Below, piece by piece: positions 63,810-64,000 of a DNA stretch of 64,000 bases (the stretch's first letter is position 1; every line of letters begins with the position of its first letter). Under the pieces are notes generated by a model that had not been told where the DNA came from, made no database searches, and was given only the letters and a program-made list of their open reading frames with translations. The position numbers and the translations under genes were made by a program. The stretch is from Romboutsia_E sp900604535 (GTDB lineage Bacteria; Bacillota; Clostridia; Peptostreptococcales; Peptostreptococcaceae), in NCBI RefSeq assembly GCF_900604535.1, contig NZ_UWOT01000002.1, forward strand, positions 314,487 through 378,486. Reading direction: 5' to 3'.

Positions 63810-63889
63810 CTGTCTCTTATACACATTCCGAGCCCACGAGACCAGAGAGGATCTCGTATGCCGTCTTCTGCTTGAAAAAAAAAAAAAAA
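63810..63889 (+). other. Illumina Nextera adapter read-through (artefact)
   Basis: From 63810 the bases are the Nextera mosaic end CTGTCTCTTATACACAT, then TCCGAGCCCACGAGAC. An eight-base index CAGAGAGG follows at 63843-63850. Then come ATCTCGTATGCCGTCTTC and TGCTTG (P7 end, 63851-63874) and fifteen As. One C is missing relative to the canonical adapter near 63827. This is library sequence, not genome. Confidence 0.97.
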
Positions 63890-64000
63890 CCCAAACGTAC
63901 GTAAGCCTATTATTCCTATCAACATTACATATTTTTATATACATCCGCTGTAAGACCCCTTGTCCGCAGCTTTTTACTTATACTCCCATACACCAAATAT
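63890..64000. other. unplaceable tail after the adapter
   Basis: About 110 bases with a higher C content than the rest and no coding frame or motif. Lying beyond the adapter's poly-A, it cannot be linked to the chromosome. Confidence 0.8.

Noticed and set aside
63762..63944. Minus-strand open frame with an Arg/Ser-rich protein
   Set aside because: It is the translation of the sequencing adapter and its poly-A tail.
1..64000. CRISPR array, prophage, insertion sequence, rRNA or tRNA genes
   Set aside because: I found no regularly spaced repeats, transposase, integrase or phage structural genes, and no rRNA or tRNA signatures on either strand.

Overview
The window is AT-rich DNA from a low-GC Gram-positive anaerobe. 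The best fit is a member of the Clostridia, probably Peptostreptococcaceae. Support comes from the gene order rpsB-tsf-pyrH-frr-uppS-cdsA-dxr-rseP-ispG, a sporulation-type amidase (CwlD-like), a class II B12-type ribonucleotide reductase, the hydrogenase maturase HydE, T-box and SAM-I leaders, and strong AGGAGG ribosome binding sites. I see no rRNA, tRNA, CRISPR array, insertion sequence or prophage. Most of the window looks like ordinary chromosome.

Layout. 1-1.05 kb: end of a D,D-carboxypeptidase. 1.1-9.5 kb: translation and envelope/isoprenoid superoperon (ribosomal protein S2, EF-Ts, UMP kinase, ribosome recycling factor, undecaprenyl-PP synthase, CDP-diglyceride synthase, two MEP-pathway enzymes and a site-2 protease). 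9.5-16.3 kb: CstA-type transporter, CwlD-like amidase, class II aldolase, FUSC-like membrane protein and a DMT permease. 16.3-21.6 kb: class II ribonucleotide reductase behind a probable NrdR box, HydE, and asparagine synthetase A behind an Asn-specific T-box. 21.7-30.7 kb: LRAT-like protein, MATE pump, SNF2/SWIM helicase joined to a two-component system, and two lipid-type hydrolases. 30.8-35 kb: two related lipoproteins and a SAM-riboswitch-controlled methionine ABC transporter (metNIQ). 35-40.4 kb: 3-methyladenine glycosylase, half-size AbrB permease, GntR regulator, proC and an ABC exporter pair. 40.5-44.7 kb: ECF sigma factor, anti-sigma factor, lipoprotein PBP and a secreted DUF4163/DUF3298 protein, which looks like a cell-wall stress cassette. 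44.7-57.4 kb: DUF1002 protein, PIG-L deacetylase, second cis-prenyltransferase, CsoR plus metal ATPase, patatin, CrtI-like oxidoreductase, NlpC/P60 hydrolase, Gfo/Idh oxidoreductase, CPA2 antiporter and lipoprotein cyclophilin. 57.5-63.8 kb: a 58-residue protein, a Met-specific T-box with an NhaC-family transporter, SstT, patatin, DeoD and a small siroheme/Fe-S protein.

The last ~190 bases are not natural sequence. Positions 63810-63889 read as an Illumina Nextera read-through adapter with an 8-base index, the P7 end and a poly-A tail, followed by ~110 bases of unplaceable sequence. This marks a contig end.

Four genes carry lesions. Three (a lipoprotein, metQ and the secreted DUF3298 protein) each look one A short in a poly-A run, and all three encode exported proteins. 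The fourth has an in-frame TAA at codon 58. These may be true pseudogenes, slippage loci or consensus errors. The adapter copy itself lacks one base, so consensus error is a live possibility.

The most interesting regulatory logic is in methionine uptake. The ABC importer senses SAM through an S-box. The NhaC-family transporter appears to sense uncharged tRNA-Met through a T-box whose specifier reads ATG; the same spacing in the asnA leader correctly gives AAC (Asn).
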